Below, one piece after another: positions 6,968 to 15,696 of a stretch of 64,000 bases of DNA. Each line of letters begins with the position of its first letter. Position 1 is the first letter of the stretch. Under the pieces are notes generated by a model. It made no database searches. It saw only the letters and a program-made list of their open reading frames with translations, and was not told where the DNA came from. Source of the stretch: Curtobacterium guangdongense (GTDB lineage: Bacteria > Actinomycetota > Actinomycetes > Actinomycetales > Microbacteriaceae). The DNA is taken from assembly GCF_049341845.1 (NCBI RefSeq), contig NZ_JBMPIT010000008.1:124001-188000 (forward strand). Reading direction: 5' to 3'. The translations under genes and the position numbers were made by a program.

Positions 6968-8860
6968 GTGGCTGGACTCATCGCGCGGAACGACATCGAC
7001 GAGGTCCGCGCACGCGTGAACATCGCCGACGTCGTCGGTGACTACGTCACGCTCAAGTCCGCCGGCGTCGGGTCGTTGAAGGGGCTCTGCCCGTTCCACG
7101 ACGAGCGCTCTCCCTCGTTCCACGTCCGCCCGCAGGTGGGTCGCTACCACTGCTTCGGGTGTGGAGAGGACGGCGACGTCTTCAGCTTCATCATGAAGCA
7201 GGACCACACCACGTTCTCCGAAGCAGTCGAGCGGATGGCCGCCAAGATCGGCTTCACCCTCCACTACGAAGAGGGCGACGGGCCGCGGACCGACTACAAC
7301 ACGCGTGCCCGGTTGATCGCCGCGAACGAAGCAGCGCAGCAGTTCTACGTCGCCCAGCTCACGACCCCGCAGGCCGACCCGGCCCGGCGGTTCCTGGGGG
7401 AGCGCGGCTTCGACCCGTCCGCCGCGCAGCACTTCGGCGTCGGGTTCGCCCCGAAGTCCTACGACGCGCTCAAGGACCACCTCAAGGGCCGCGGCTTCAC
7501 GACGGAAGAGCTCATCTCCGCCGGGCTCGTCGGCCAGGGCGACCGTTCACCGTACGACCGCTTCCGCGGGCGCCTGATGTGGCCGATCCGCGACGTCACG
7601 GGTGCCACGATCGGGTTCGGTGCCCGTCGGCTCCTGGACGACGACAAGGGCCCGAAGTACCTGAACACCCCCGAGACCCCGATCTACCACAAGAGCCAGG
7701 TGCTCTACGGGCTCGACCTCGCCCGGCGCGACATCTCGAAGCAGAAGCAGGTCGTCATCGTCGAGGGCTACACCGATGTCATGGCGTGCCACCTCGCCGG
7801 GGTGACGACCGCCGTCGCGACCTGCGGTACCTCGTTCGGCGTCGACCACATCAAGGTCCTGCGCCCGATGCTCGGCGACGTCAGCGGTGCCGACCCGAAC
7901 GCCAACGGGGAGGTCGTCTTCACGTTCGACCCGGACGAAGCCGGGCAGCGGGCGGCGTCCCGCGCCTTCGCCGAGGAACAGCGGTTCGCCGCGCAGACCT
8001 TCGTCGCGGTGGCACCGGGTGGCCTCGACCCGTGCGACCTCCGGCTGGCCCGCGGCGACGACGCGATCCGGCGGCTCGTCACGAACAAGCGGCCGATGTT
8101 CGAGTTCATGATCCGGCGGACGCTCGACGGGCACGACCTCGAGACGGTGGAGGGCCGGGTCGCTGCCCTGCGTTCTGCGGCACCGGTCCTCGCCGGCATC
8201 CGGGACCGCTCGTTGACGCAGGGCTACGTCCGCGAGCTCGCGGGGTGGCTCGGCATGGAGATGGGCGACGTGCGACGGGCGGTGGAGGGTGCTCGTTCCC
8301 GGTCCTCGTCCTCCGTGCCCGTCGGCCAGGCCGGACCCGGTGGGCAGATGGTCGCGCCGCTCGACGAGCCCGTCGCCGGGATCCGATCGCTCCCGAACGA
8401 CCCGATCACCCGCATGGAGCGCGACGCCGTGATGGCGATGGTGCAGCAGCCGACGTCGGTCGGTGCACCGCTGCTCGGACTCGCGGCCGCTGCGACGTTC
8501 TCCGCTCCGATGCTCGCCGTCGTCCGTGACGCCGTGGTCGCGAACGTCGACTCGCTCGGACGGCCGGACTGGCTGGACCGCCTGACCGCCGACGTGCCCG
8601 CTCCGGTCCGGGGTCTCGTGTCGGAGCTCGCGCTCGCCCCGATCCCCGCCCGCAACGACGAGGACCTGGCGATCTACTGCCGGGGGATCGTCGTGGCCCT
8701 GATCGAGCGTGACCTCCTCGCGCGCAAGGCGTCGCTGCTCGGGCAGCTCCAGCGCGCCGACCCGAACGAGAACGCCGATCGACGCGGCGAGATCCAGCGC
8801 CAGCTCGTCGACATCGACGCGCAGCGCATGCGGCTCCGCGCCGACGCCGACCCCGCCTGA
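6968..8860 (+). CDS. dnaG: DNA primase
   Basis: Makes RNA primers at the replication fork. The 630 residues have the standard order. An N-terminal CHC2 zinc finger holds Cys41, His44, Cys62 and Cys65 (CPFHDERSPSF ... HCFGCGEDGDV). The catalytic core has the EGYTDVMACH TOPRIM glutamate and DPDEAG aspartates. A C-terminal helical DnaB-interaction domain starts from about residue 450, ending in a coiled region rich in Arg and Gln. GTG 6968 starts directly at the conserved AGLIARNDIDEVRARVNIADVV. It may have its own leaderless promoter despite lying 72 bp after dgt. Confidence 0.97.
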   Translation: MAGLIARNDIDEVRARVNIADVVGDYVTLKSAGVGSLKGLCPFHDERSPSFHVRPQVGRYHCFGCGEDGDVFSFIMKQDHTTFSEAVERMAAKIGFTLHYEEGDGPRTDYNTRARLIAANEAAQQFYVAQLTTPQADPARRFLGERGFDPSAAQHFGVGFAPKSYDALKDHLKGRGFTTEELISAGLVGQGDRSPYDRFRGRLMWPIRDVTGATIGFGARRLLDDDKGPKYLNTPETPIYHKSQVLYGLDLARRDISKQKQVVIVEGYTDVMACHLAGVTTAVATCGTSFGVDHIKVLRPMLGDVSGADPNANGEVVFTFDPDEAGQRAASRAFAEEQRFAAQTFVAVAPGGLDPCDLRLARGDDAIRRLVTNKRPMFEFMIRRTLDGHDLETVEGRVAALRSAAPVLAGIRDRSLTQGYVRELAGWLGMEMGDVRRAVEGARSRSSSSVPVGQAGPGGQMVAPLDEPVAGIRSLPNDPITRMERDAVMAMVQQPTSVGAPLLGLAAAATFSAPMLAVVRDAVVANVDSLGRPDWLDRLTADVPAPVRGLVSELALAPIPARNDEDLAIYCRGIVVALIERDLLARKASLLGQLQRADPNENADRRGEIQRQLVDIDAQRMRLRADADPA

Positions 8861-8896
8861 CCCGCCGAGGCCGCCCGACCCGCCGCGCAAGGCAGT

Positions 8897-8911
8897 GTTG
8901 CGATGCGCAAC
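8897..8911. promoter_or_regulatory. Perfect inverted repeat upstream of the peptide-importer operon
   Basis: GTTGCG-ATG-CGCAAC, a 6+6 perfect dyad about 200 bp before the substrate-binding protein gene, in the 252-bp gap after dnaG. It has the size of a repressor operator. The rest of the gap (to 9112) holds a long leader with no other clear signal; GAGAGG lies about 8 nt before the ATG. Confidence 0.35.
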
Positions 8912-9112
8912 TTTCCTGCGCGGCGCGCCGCGTCCGACGAACGGATGATGCGGCATGCGCAGCACTCCTGCGTTACAGCGGTGTAAAAAAACCGGCCCCG
9001 CCGGAAGAAGTTCCATGGCAGGGTGTCTCTCAATGAGTGTCCCGGGACGGTACACAGCGGTTCCACCACCGATCCCGGGGCTCCTGCAACCAACAGCAGA
9101 GAGGCATCGGAC

Positions 9113-10747
9113 ATGGCATCCGTGTTCAAGAAGCGCACAGCCACGTGGGGCAAGCGCACGATCGCGCTCGGCGCGGGAGCAGCAGCGACGGCGCTGGTGC
9201 TGACCGGCTGCGCGGGCGGCAGCAGCGGCTCGTCCACCGACCTGAACGGCCTGATCATCGGCACGACCGACTCGATCACGTCGCTCGACCCGGCGGGCTC
9301 CTACGACAACGGCTCGTTCGCCGTGCAGAACCAGGTGTTCCCGTTCCTCATGAACACCCCGGTCGGCAGCCCGGACGTCAAGCCGGACATCGCGACCAAG
9401 GGCGAGTTCACGGACCCGACGACCTACACGGTCACGCTCAAGAAGGGGCTCGAGTTCGCGAACGGCAACAAGCTCACCTCGAGCGACGTGAAGTTCTCGT
9501 TCAACCGTGAACTGAAGATCAACAACGAGAACGGCCCGCAGTCGCTGCTCGCGAACCTCAAGAGCATCGACACGCCGAACGCCACGACCGTGGTGTTCCA
9601 CCTGGACCACGCGGACCAGACCTGGCCGCAGGTCCTGTCGAGCCCCGCCGGCCCGATCGTCGACGAAGACGTCTTCTCGGCCGACAAGCTCACCCCCGCT
9701 GCGGACATCGTCAAGGGCAAGGCGTTCGCGGGCCAGTACGAGATCACCTCGTACAAGGAGAACCAGCTCATCCAGTACAAGGCCAACGCCAAGTACGACG
9801 GGCTGCTCGGCAAGGCGAAGACGGACGAGGTGACGGCCAACTACTACACGAAGGAGACCGACCTCAAGCTCGCCGTGCAGAAGGGCGACGTCGACGTGGC
9901 GTACCGCTCGCTGACGCCGACCGACATCGCCTCGCTCCGCAAGGACGACAAGCTGACGGTCACCGACGGCCCCGGCGGCGAGATCCGCTACCTGGTCTTC
10001 AACTTCAAGTCGCAGCCCTTCGGGACCGGCCAGTCCGACTCCGACGAGGCGAAGGCCCTCGCCGTGCGGCAGGCCGTGGCGGACGTCGTCGATCGCGACG
10101 CGCTCGCCAAGGAGGTCTACAACAACACGTACACGCCGCTGTACTCGATGGTGCCGGACGGCCTCACGGGTGCCGCGACGCCGTTCAAGTCGATGTACGG
10201 CGACGGCAACGGCGCGCCGGACGTGGACAAGGCGAAGAAGACCCTCGCCGATGCGGGTGTCGACGGCAAGATCCAGCTCGACATCCAGTACGCGCCCGAC
10301 CACTACGGTTCGGCGTCGGACGACGAGTACGCCCTGCTGAAGACGCAGCTCGAGAAGTCGGGCCTGTTCACCGTGAACATCCAGTCGACGGTCTACACGA
10401 CCTACGCCCAGGAGCGCACGAAGGACTCCTACCCGGAGTACCAGCTCGGCTGGTTCCCGGACTTCTCGGACGCCGACAACTACCTGTCGCCGTTCTTCAC
10501 GAAGGACAACTTCGTGCAGAACCACTACGACGACCCGACGATCCAGGACCTCATCGCGAAGGAGCAGGCCGAGTCCGACCCGGCCAAGCGCGCTGACCTG
10601 ATCGAGCAGGCGCAGGAGCGCGAGGCGACGCAGATCTCGACGCTGCCGCTCCTGCAGGGCAAGTCCGTCGCGGTCGCGTCGAAGGACGTCAAGGGCCTCA
10701 AGCTCGACGCGTCGTTCAAGTTCCGCTACGCAACGCTGAGCAAGTAA
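9113..10747 (+). CDS. ABC transporter substrate-binding lipoprotein (family 5, peptide/nickel type)
   Basis: Extracellular solute-binding protein of the DppA/OppA family, 544 residues, anchored as a lipoprotein. The signal peptide has KKRTATWGKR, a hydrophobic stretch and the lipobox VLTGC with Cys33 as the lipidated residue. Family 5 landmarks are DSITSLDPAGSYDNGSF, YTVTLKKGLEFANG and the C-terminal LLQGKSVAVASKDVKGL. The GTG upstream in frame would add a non-signal extension, so I chose ATG 9113. It is the first gene of the importer operon, separated from the permease by a strong hairpin that likely keeps it expressed above the other subunits. Ligand not determinable; peptide is the family default. 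Confidence 0.93.
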   Translation: MASVFKKRTATWGKRTIALGAGAAATALVLTGCAGGSSGSSTDLNGLIIGTTDSITSLDPAGSYDNGSFAVQNQVFPFLMNTPVGSPDVKPDIATKGEFTDPTTYTVTLKKGLEFANGNKLTSSDVKFSFNRELKINNENGPQSLLANLKSIDTPNATTVVFHLDHADQTWPQVLSSPAGPIVDEDVFSADKLTPAADIVKGKAFAGQYEITSYKENQLIQYKANAKYDGLLGKAKTDEVTANYYTKETDLKLAVQKGDVDVAYRSLTPTDIASLRKDDKLTVTDGPGGEIRYLVFNFKSQPFGTGQSDSDEAKALAVRQAVADVVDRDALAKEVYNNTYTPLYSMVPDGLTGAATPFKSMYGDGNGAPDVDKAKKTLADAGVDGKIQLDIQYAPDHYGSASDDEYALLKTQLEKSGLFTVNIQSTVYTTYAQERTKDSYPEYQLGWFPDFSDADNYLSPFFTKDNFVQNHYDDPTIQDLIAKEQAESDPAKRADLIEQAQEREATQISTLPLLQGKSVAVASKDVKGLKLDASFKFRYATLSK

Positions 10748-10755
10748 GCACCACC

Positions 10756-10794
10756 CCGAAGGGGGCGTTCCGCAGGCCGGAACGCCCCCTTCGG
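10756..10794 (+). terminator. Intra-operon hairpin after the substrate-binding protein
   Basis: A 17-bp perfect stem (10756-10772 with 10778-10794) with a 5-nt loop and no long T-run after it. A hairpin in this position typically stabilises the upstream mRNA or attenuates read-through into the permease genes. Confidence 0.75.
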
Positions 10795-10843
10795 CCGCGC
10801 AGGACCACCGGTCCACACACAGGACCCGAAAGGCACCCACCCA

Positions 10844-11938
10844 GTGACCCTCACGACCCCAGAGGCGATCGACACCGAGCCCACGAAGCCGGCGGCACAA
10901 CGCAGTGCCAAGTCCGGCGGTGGCATCGGGCGGTACGTCCTCGTCAGATTCCTCCTGATCTTCCCGACCGTCTTCATCCTGGTGACGCTCGTGTTCTTCC
11001 TGATGCGCATCATCGGGAACCCGATCGTCGCGTCCGTCGGCGGCCGGCTGACCCAGGCGCAGCTGCAGGAACGCCTGCACGCCGCCGGGTACGACCGCCC
11101 GGTGATCGTCCAGTACCTCGAGTACCTCGGCAACATCGCTCGTGGCGACTTCGGCACGACCGCGACCGACCACCGTCCGATCACCGAGATCATCGTCACG
11201 TACGGCGGCGCGACCGCGGAGCTCGTGTTCTACGCGCTCATCGTCGCGCTCGTCCTCGGCATCCCGCTCGGCATGCTCGCGGCCTACCTCCGCGACAAGT
11301 GGCCGGACGTGCTGCTCCGCGCGCTCGCGATCCTCACCTACGCGACCCCGGTGTTCTTCGGCGGTCTCCTCATGAAGCTCGTCTTCTCGGTGTGGCTCGG
11401 CTGGCTGCCCCTCGGTGACCGAGCGTCGACCCGGGTGGAGCTCGCGCTCGACCAGGTCCCCGGCGCGACGGGCATCTACATCATCGACGCGCTCCGCACC
11501 GGCAACGGCCAGATCATCGGCGACGTGCTGCTGCACGCCGTCCTGCCGGCGTTGACCCTCGGGCTCCTGACCGCCGGCATCTTCCTGCGCCTGGTGCGCG
11601 CGAACATGATCGGTTCGCTCGGCTCCGAGTACGTCGACGCGGCCCGCTCCCGTGGTGTCCGCGAGTCCCGCCTCGTCCGGACGCACGCGTTCCGCCCGGC
11701 CCTGGTGCCGATCATCACGGTGATGGGCCTGCAGATCGCGATGCTCCTCGGCGGCTCGGTGCTCACCGAGACGACGTTCGGCTGGCGCGGCCTCGGCTTC
11801 GAGCTCAACCAGTACCTGTCGGCCCGTGACTTCGTCGCGGTCCAGGGCATCGTCGCGATGCTCGCGGTGATCGTCGCGGTGACGAACTTCATCGTCGACG
11901 TCGTCGCGGCCCTGATCGACCCGAGAGTGAGGTTCTGA
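10844..11938 (+). CDS. ABC transporter permease, DppB-like
   Basis: First membrane subunit of the peptide-type importer, 364 residues with about six membrane segments. The first is at roughly residues 35-57 (VLVRFLLIFPTVFILVTLVF) and is followed by the characteristic periplasmic NPIVASVGGRLTQAQL loop. The coupling (EAA) loop is the segment YVDAARSRGVRESRLVRTHA before FRPALVPIITVMG. GTG 10844 has GAAAGG upstream. A mid-protein extension (TRVELALDQVPGATGIYIID) is also seen in other actinobacterial DppB homologues. It is followed 2 bp later by the second permease. Confidence 0.92.
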   Translation: MTLTTPEAIDTEPTKPAAQRSAKSGGGIGRYVLVRFLLIFPTVFILVTLVFFLMRIIGNPIVASVGGRLTQAQLQERLHAAGYDRPVIVQYLEYLGNIARGDFGTTATDHRPITEIIVTYGGATAELVFYALIVALVLGIPLGMLAAYLRDKWPDVLLRALAILTYATPVFFGGLLMKLVFSVWLGWLPLGDRASTRVELALDQVPGATGIYIIDALRTGNGQIIGDVLLHAVLPALTLGLLTAGIFLRLVRANMIGSLGSEYVDAARSRGVRESRLVRTHAFRPALVPIITVMGLQIAMLLGGSVLTETTFGWRGLGFELNQYLSARDFVAVQGIVAMLAVIVAVTNFIVDVVAALIDPRVRF

Positions 11939-11940
11939 CG

Positions 11941-12939
11941 ATGACCGATGCGTCCCTCGTCGACCGCCACGAGCCGCTCTGGAAGCGTCTCCCTGTCGTC
12001 GTCCAGCTCCGCAGGAGCACCGGCTGGCAGCGCGCCATGCTCGTCACGGGCGTCGTCATCTGCGCCCTGTACCTCCTCGTCGCGGTGTTCGCGCCGCTCA
12101 TCGCCCCGTACGGCTTCGGCCAGCTGCAGGGTGCCGACGGGGCGAACTTCCCCCGCACCGGTGCCCCGAGCGCCGAGCACATCTGGGGCACCACGGTCGG
12201 CGGCTTCGACGTGTTCAGCCGCGTCGTGTTCGGCGCGCGCACCGCGGTGCTCGTCGTCATCGTCGCGGTGGTCGTCTCGATCATCGTCGGCGTCCTGCTC
12301 GGCATGGTCTCCGGCTACATCGGCGGATGGCTCGACCGCATCCTGGTCGTCGTCGCCGACGCGATCTACGCGTTCCCGTCCCTGCTGCTCGCGATCGTCG
12401 TCTCGATCGTCGTCTCCGGCGGCAACTCGAGCTACTACGGCGGCATCACGGCCGCGGCGATCTCGATCACCGTGGTCTACGTCCCGCAGTACTTCCGCGT
12501 GGTCCGGGCAGAGGCCGTGCGCCTGAAGAACGACGCCTTCGTCGAGTCCGCCCGGGTGATGGGCACGAACCCGTGGCGCATCATGACGCGCCACGTGCTC
12601 CGCAACTCGACCCGGTCGCTGCCGCTGATCCTGACCCTCAACGCGTCCGACGCGATCCTGACGCTCGCCGGCCTCGGGTTCCTCGGGTTCGGCATCGGTC
12701 CGACCGCCGGCGCCGAGTGGGGCTACGACCTCAGCCGCGCGCTCTCCGACGTGGCGTCCGGCGTGTGGTGGACCGGCGTCTACCCGGGTGTCGCGATCGT
12801 GGTGCTGGTCCTCGGCGTCACGTTCGTCGGCGAGAGCCTCAACGACATCTCCGATCCCCGTCTGCGCGCGCGCCGGCGGCTGAAGCAGCTGGTCTCCACG
12901 CGTGACAAGGCGACCGCAGCGGAAGGGGCAGCAGCATGA
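11941..12939 (+). CDS. ABC transporter permease, DppC-like
   Basis: Second membrane subunit, 332 residues. An N-terminal cytoplasmic arm precedes TM1 (VTGVVICALYLLVAVFAPLI, about residues 35-55). Then come GTTVGGFDVFSRVVFGART, several helices, and the EAA coupling loop FVESARVMGTNPWRIMTRHV. The C-terminal ISDPRLRARRRLK is typical of DppC. It overlaps the ATP-binding protein gene by 4 bp (ATGA), so the subunits are translationally coupled. Confidence 0.93.
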   Translation: MTDASLVDRHEPLWKRLPVVVQLRRSTGWQRAMLVTGVVICALYLLVAVFAPLIAPYGFGQLQGADGANFPRTGAPSAEHIWGTTVGGFDVFSRVVFGARTAVLVVIVAVVVSIIVGVLLGMVSGYIGGWLDRILVVVADAIYAFPSLLLAIVVSIVVSGGNSSYYGGITAAAISITVVYVPQYFRVVRAEAVRLKNDAFVESARVMGTNPWRIMTRHVLRNSTRSLPLILTLNASDAILTLAGLGFLGFGIGPTAGAEWGYDLSRALSDVASGVWWTGVYPGVAIVVLVLGVTFVGESLNDISDPRLRARRRLKQLVSTRDKATAAEGAAA

Positions 12940-14612
12940 CGACCACGAACGAGAACGAACCGGTCGTCGTCGTCGACGACCTCACCGTCACCTTCGCGAC
13001 GGACGGCGGCGCCGTCGACGCCGTGAAGGGCGTCAGCATCGACGTCCGACCCGGCGAGGTCCTCGCCCTGGTCGGCGAGTCCGGCTCCGGCAAGTCCGTG
13101 ACCGCCCGCAGCATGCTGCGGCTGATGCCGGAGACGGCGACGCTCGGCGGGGCGGTCATGCTCGAGGGCAACGACGTCGTGACGGTCGGCGCGCAGAAGC
13201 TCCGTGAGCTCCGCGGGACCGCCGGCGCGATGGTCTTCCAGGAGCCGTCGACCGCACTGAACCCCGTCTTCACCGTCGGGTGGCAGATCGCCGAGGGCCT
13301 CCGTGCCCACGGTGGCGTCTCGAAGAAAGAGGCCCGCGCGAAGGCGATCGACTACCTCCGTCGGGTCGGCATCCCGGACCCGGAGGTCCGCGTCGACCAC
13401 TACCCGCACCAGTTCTCCGGCGGTCAGAAGCAGCGTGTCGTCATCGCGAGCGCGCTGGCGCTCGAGCCGAGCGTGATCATCGCCGACGAGCCGACGACGG
13501 CGCTGGACGTCACGGTGCAGGCCGAGATCCTCGATCTGCTCCGCCGCTGCCGCGACGAGTTCGGCGCGGCGATCGTCATCATCACGCACAACATGGGCGT
13601 CGTCGCCGACCTGGCCGACCGCGTCGCCGTGATGTACCAGGGCGAGATCGTCGAAGAGGCCCCGGTCGCTGAGCTGTTCGGCAACCCGCAGGCCGACTAC
13701 ACCAAGCGGCTGCTCGCCGCGGTGCCCCGGCTCGAAGCGTCCACCGGCGCGGCACGTCGGGCGATCATCACCGAGGACGTCGCACCGGTCGTCGAGGCGA
13801 AGGGGCTCGAGATCGAGTACCCCGGACGACTCGGCTCGCACGCGTTCAAGGCGGTCAAGGGCGTCGACCTGGCGATCCGTCCGGGCGAGGTCCTCGGTCT
13901 GGTGGGGGAGTCCGGCTCCGGCAAGACCACCATCGGACGGGCGATCGCCGGTCTCACGCGGGTGACGGGCGGGTCGCTCGAGGTCCTCGGACACGAGATG
14001 CTCGGGTTCAACGAGCGCGACTTGAAGCCGGTCCGGAAGGACATCGGGTTCGTGTTCCAGGACCCGGCGACCTCGTTCAACCCGCTGCTGACGATCGCCG
14101 AGTGCGTCGCAGAACCGCTCATCGTGCACGGCGTCGCGTCGTCCCCGCGGGCGGCGCGGAAGCAGGTCGACGAGCTGATGGAGGCCGTGCAGCTCCCCGC
14201 CGCGTACGGCGACCGGTACCCGCATGAGCTCTCCGGCGGGCAGCGCCAGCGTGCATCGCTCGCCCGGTCGCTCGCGCTCCGGCCGAAGCTGCTCATCGCC
14301 GACGAGCCCACGAGTGCGCTCGACGTGTCGGTGCAGGCCCGGGTGTTGGAGCTCTTCCTCGAGCTGCAGCAGGACTTCGGCTTCGCCTCGCTGTTCATCA
14401 GCCACGACCTCGCGGTCGTGGGCGCGCTGTCCGACCGGATCGCGGTGCTGTACCGCGGCGACCTGGTCGAGACCGGCACGACGGCGGAGGTCCTCGGCGC
14501 ACCGCAGCACCCCTACACGCAGCGCCTGCTCGCGTCGCTGCCGGTGCCGGATCCAGCCGAGCAGGCCGAGCGACGGCGTACGCTTGAGCAACTGGAGCGC
14601 GTCGGGTCCTGA
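12936..14612 (+). CDS. ABC transporter ATP-binding protein, fused DppD-DppF type
   Basis: Both nucleotide-binding domains of the importer on one 558-residue chain. Domain 1 has Walker A GESGSGKS (about 47-54), signature FSGGQKQR and Walker B VIIADEPTTALD. Domain 2 has Walker A GESGSGKT, signature LSGGQRQR, Walker B LLIADEPTSALD and the H-loop FISHDL. Fused double ATPases are common in actinobacterial peptide importers. It starts within the stop of the second permease and is followed by a 148-bp gap containing a long-armed inverted repeat. Confidence 0.95.
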   Translation: MTTTNENEPVVVVDDLTVTFATDGGAVDAVKGVSIDVRPGEVLALVGESGSGKSVTARSMLRLMPETATLGGAVMLEGNDVVTVGAQKLRELRGTAGAMVFQEPSTALNPVFTVGWQIAEGLRAHGGVSKKEARAKAIDYLRRVGIPDPEVRVDHYPHQFSGGQKQRVVIASALALEPSVIIADEPTTALDVTVQAEILDLLRRCRDEFGAAIVIITHNMGVVADLADRVAVMYQGEIVEEAPVAELFGNPQADYTKRLLAAVPRLEASTGAARRAIITEDVAPVVEAKGLEIEYPGRLGSHAFKAVKGVDLAIRPGEVLGLVGESGSGKTTIGRAIAGLTRVTGGSLEVLGHEMLGFNERDLKPVRKDIGFVFQDPATSFNPLLTIAECVAEPLIVHGVASSPRAARKQVDELMEAVQLPAAYGDRYPHELSGGQRQRASLARSLALRPKLLIADEPTSALDVSVQARVLELFLELQQDFGFASLFISHDLAVVGALSDRIAVLYRGDLVETGTTAEVLGAPQHPYTQRLLASLPVPDPAEQAERRRTLEQLERVGS

Positions 14613-14629
14613 TCCGACGGACCGGCCAT

Positions 14630-14676
14630 CCCTGGAGGCCCGGCCTGCGTCGTCGACGCTGGTCGAGCCTCCAGGG
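14630..14676. repeat. Inverted repeat of the GGAGGC family between two ATPase genes
   Basis: CCCTGGAGGC at 14630-14639 is repeated inverted as GCCTCCAGGG at 14667-14676. It shares the GGAGGC core with the palindromes at 43050 and 59215. It may act as a terminator or mRNA stabiliser between the double ATPase and the third ATPase. Confidence 0.5.
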
Positions 14677-14760
14677 CGGACGGCTCCACTGCACCACGTA
14701 CGACGCGCGGACGGGTTCCGTCCGCGCTGCGCCGCCAGGGGGCGGCGCGGAAGGGGTTCC

Positions 14761-15696
14761 ATGATCGGGGTCAACGGACCGGCGGTCGTCGCGGACGACG
14801 TGTCCATCGAGTACCGGGTTCCAGGCGCCCGACCGATCCGGGCGGTCGACGGCGTCAGCCTGACGGTCCGCAACGGCGAGATCCTGGCGCTCCTGGGGGA
14901 GTCGGGCTCGGGCAAGTCGACGTTCGCGGCGGCGGTCGCCGGCCAGTTCGGCGCCCGCGGCGAGGGCGAGAGCGCACAGCGACGACACATCGTCGGCGGC
15001 GAGCTCACCGTCCTCGGGCAGAAGACGCGCGGGCTCCGGGCCTCGTCACGACGACTCGCCCGGCTGACCGGTCGGATCGGCTACCTCTCGCAGGACGCCG
15101 CCGATCGCCTGAGCCCCGACCTCACCGTCGGCGAGGCCATCGCCGAACCGATCTACGCCCGCGACCGTCGCTTCGACCGCAAAGAAGCCGGGCTCATCGT
15201 CGCGCGGCTCGTCGACGCCGTGCACCTGCCGCTCGGCGTGATGCGGCTCAACACGTGGGAGCTCTCGAGCGGGCAGCGCCAGCGGGTCGCACTCGCACAG
15301 GCGCTCGTCCTCGAACCGCAGCTCCTCGTCGCGGACGAACCCGCCCGCGGCGTCGACGTCCTCGTCCGCCAGTCCGTGCTCGAGGCCCTGGCGAGCCTGC
15401 AGCAGGGCCGGCGGTTCTCCGCCGTGGTCGTGTCGAGCGACCTCCGCGAGGCCCGTGCCCTGGCCGATCGCGTCGCCGTCATGAACGAGGGACGACTGGT
15501 CGGCCTCGGGACGTTCGACGAGGTCCTCGACAGCCCCGTGGATCCCTACGTGAAGACCCTCGCCGCGACCGCTGCCCGGCCGGTGAAGCGCCGACCCGCC
15601 GGGGGTGCCGCCGGTGCGCCGCGCCGCTCGTCCGCTCCACGCCGCCCGGCGACCGCCGGCACCGGCCCCCGTACCGACCGACAGGAGAACGCGTGA
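14761..15696 (+). CDS. Third ATP-binding protein of the importer locus, H-loop degenerate
   Basis: A 311-residue single-domain ABC ATPase of the DppD/OppD group. Walker A is at 46-53 (GESGSGKS), the Q-loop at Gln111, the signature LSSGQRQR near 168-175 and Walker B LLVADEPARGVD. Two departures are visible. The H-loop SHDL is SSDL, with Ser226 in place of the switch histidine. The D-loop SALD is RGVD. The C-terminal 40 residues are Arg/Pro/Ala-rich and disordered-looking. It overlaps the next gene by 4 bp (GTGA). The double ATPase upstream already supplies a full pair, so this one may be regulatory, serve another permease, or be decaying. Confidence 0.85.
   Translation: MIGVNGPAVVADDVSIEYRVPGARPIRAVDGVSLTVRNGEILALLGESGSGKSTFAAAVAGQFGARGEGESAQRRHIVGGELTVLGQKTRGLRASSRRLARLTGRIGYLSQDAADRLSPDLTVGEAIAEPIYARDRRFDRKEAGLIVARLVDAVHLPLGVMRLNTWELSSGQRQRVALAQALVLEPQLLVADEPARGVDVLVRQSVLEALASLQQGRRFSAVVVSSDLREARALADRVAVMNEGRLVGLGTFDEVLDSPVDPYVKTLAATAARPVKRRPAGGAAGAPRRSSAPRRPATAGTGPRTDRQENA

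Noticed and set aside
7547..11686. A 1379-codon minus-strand open frame across dnaG and the binding-protein gene
   Set aside because: It is the shadow of two well supported plus-strand genes; composition is Arg/Val/Glu-biased as expected from antisense of GC-rich DNA.
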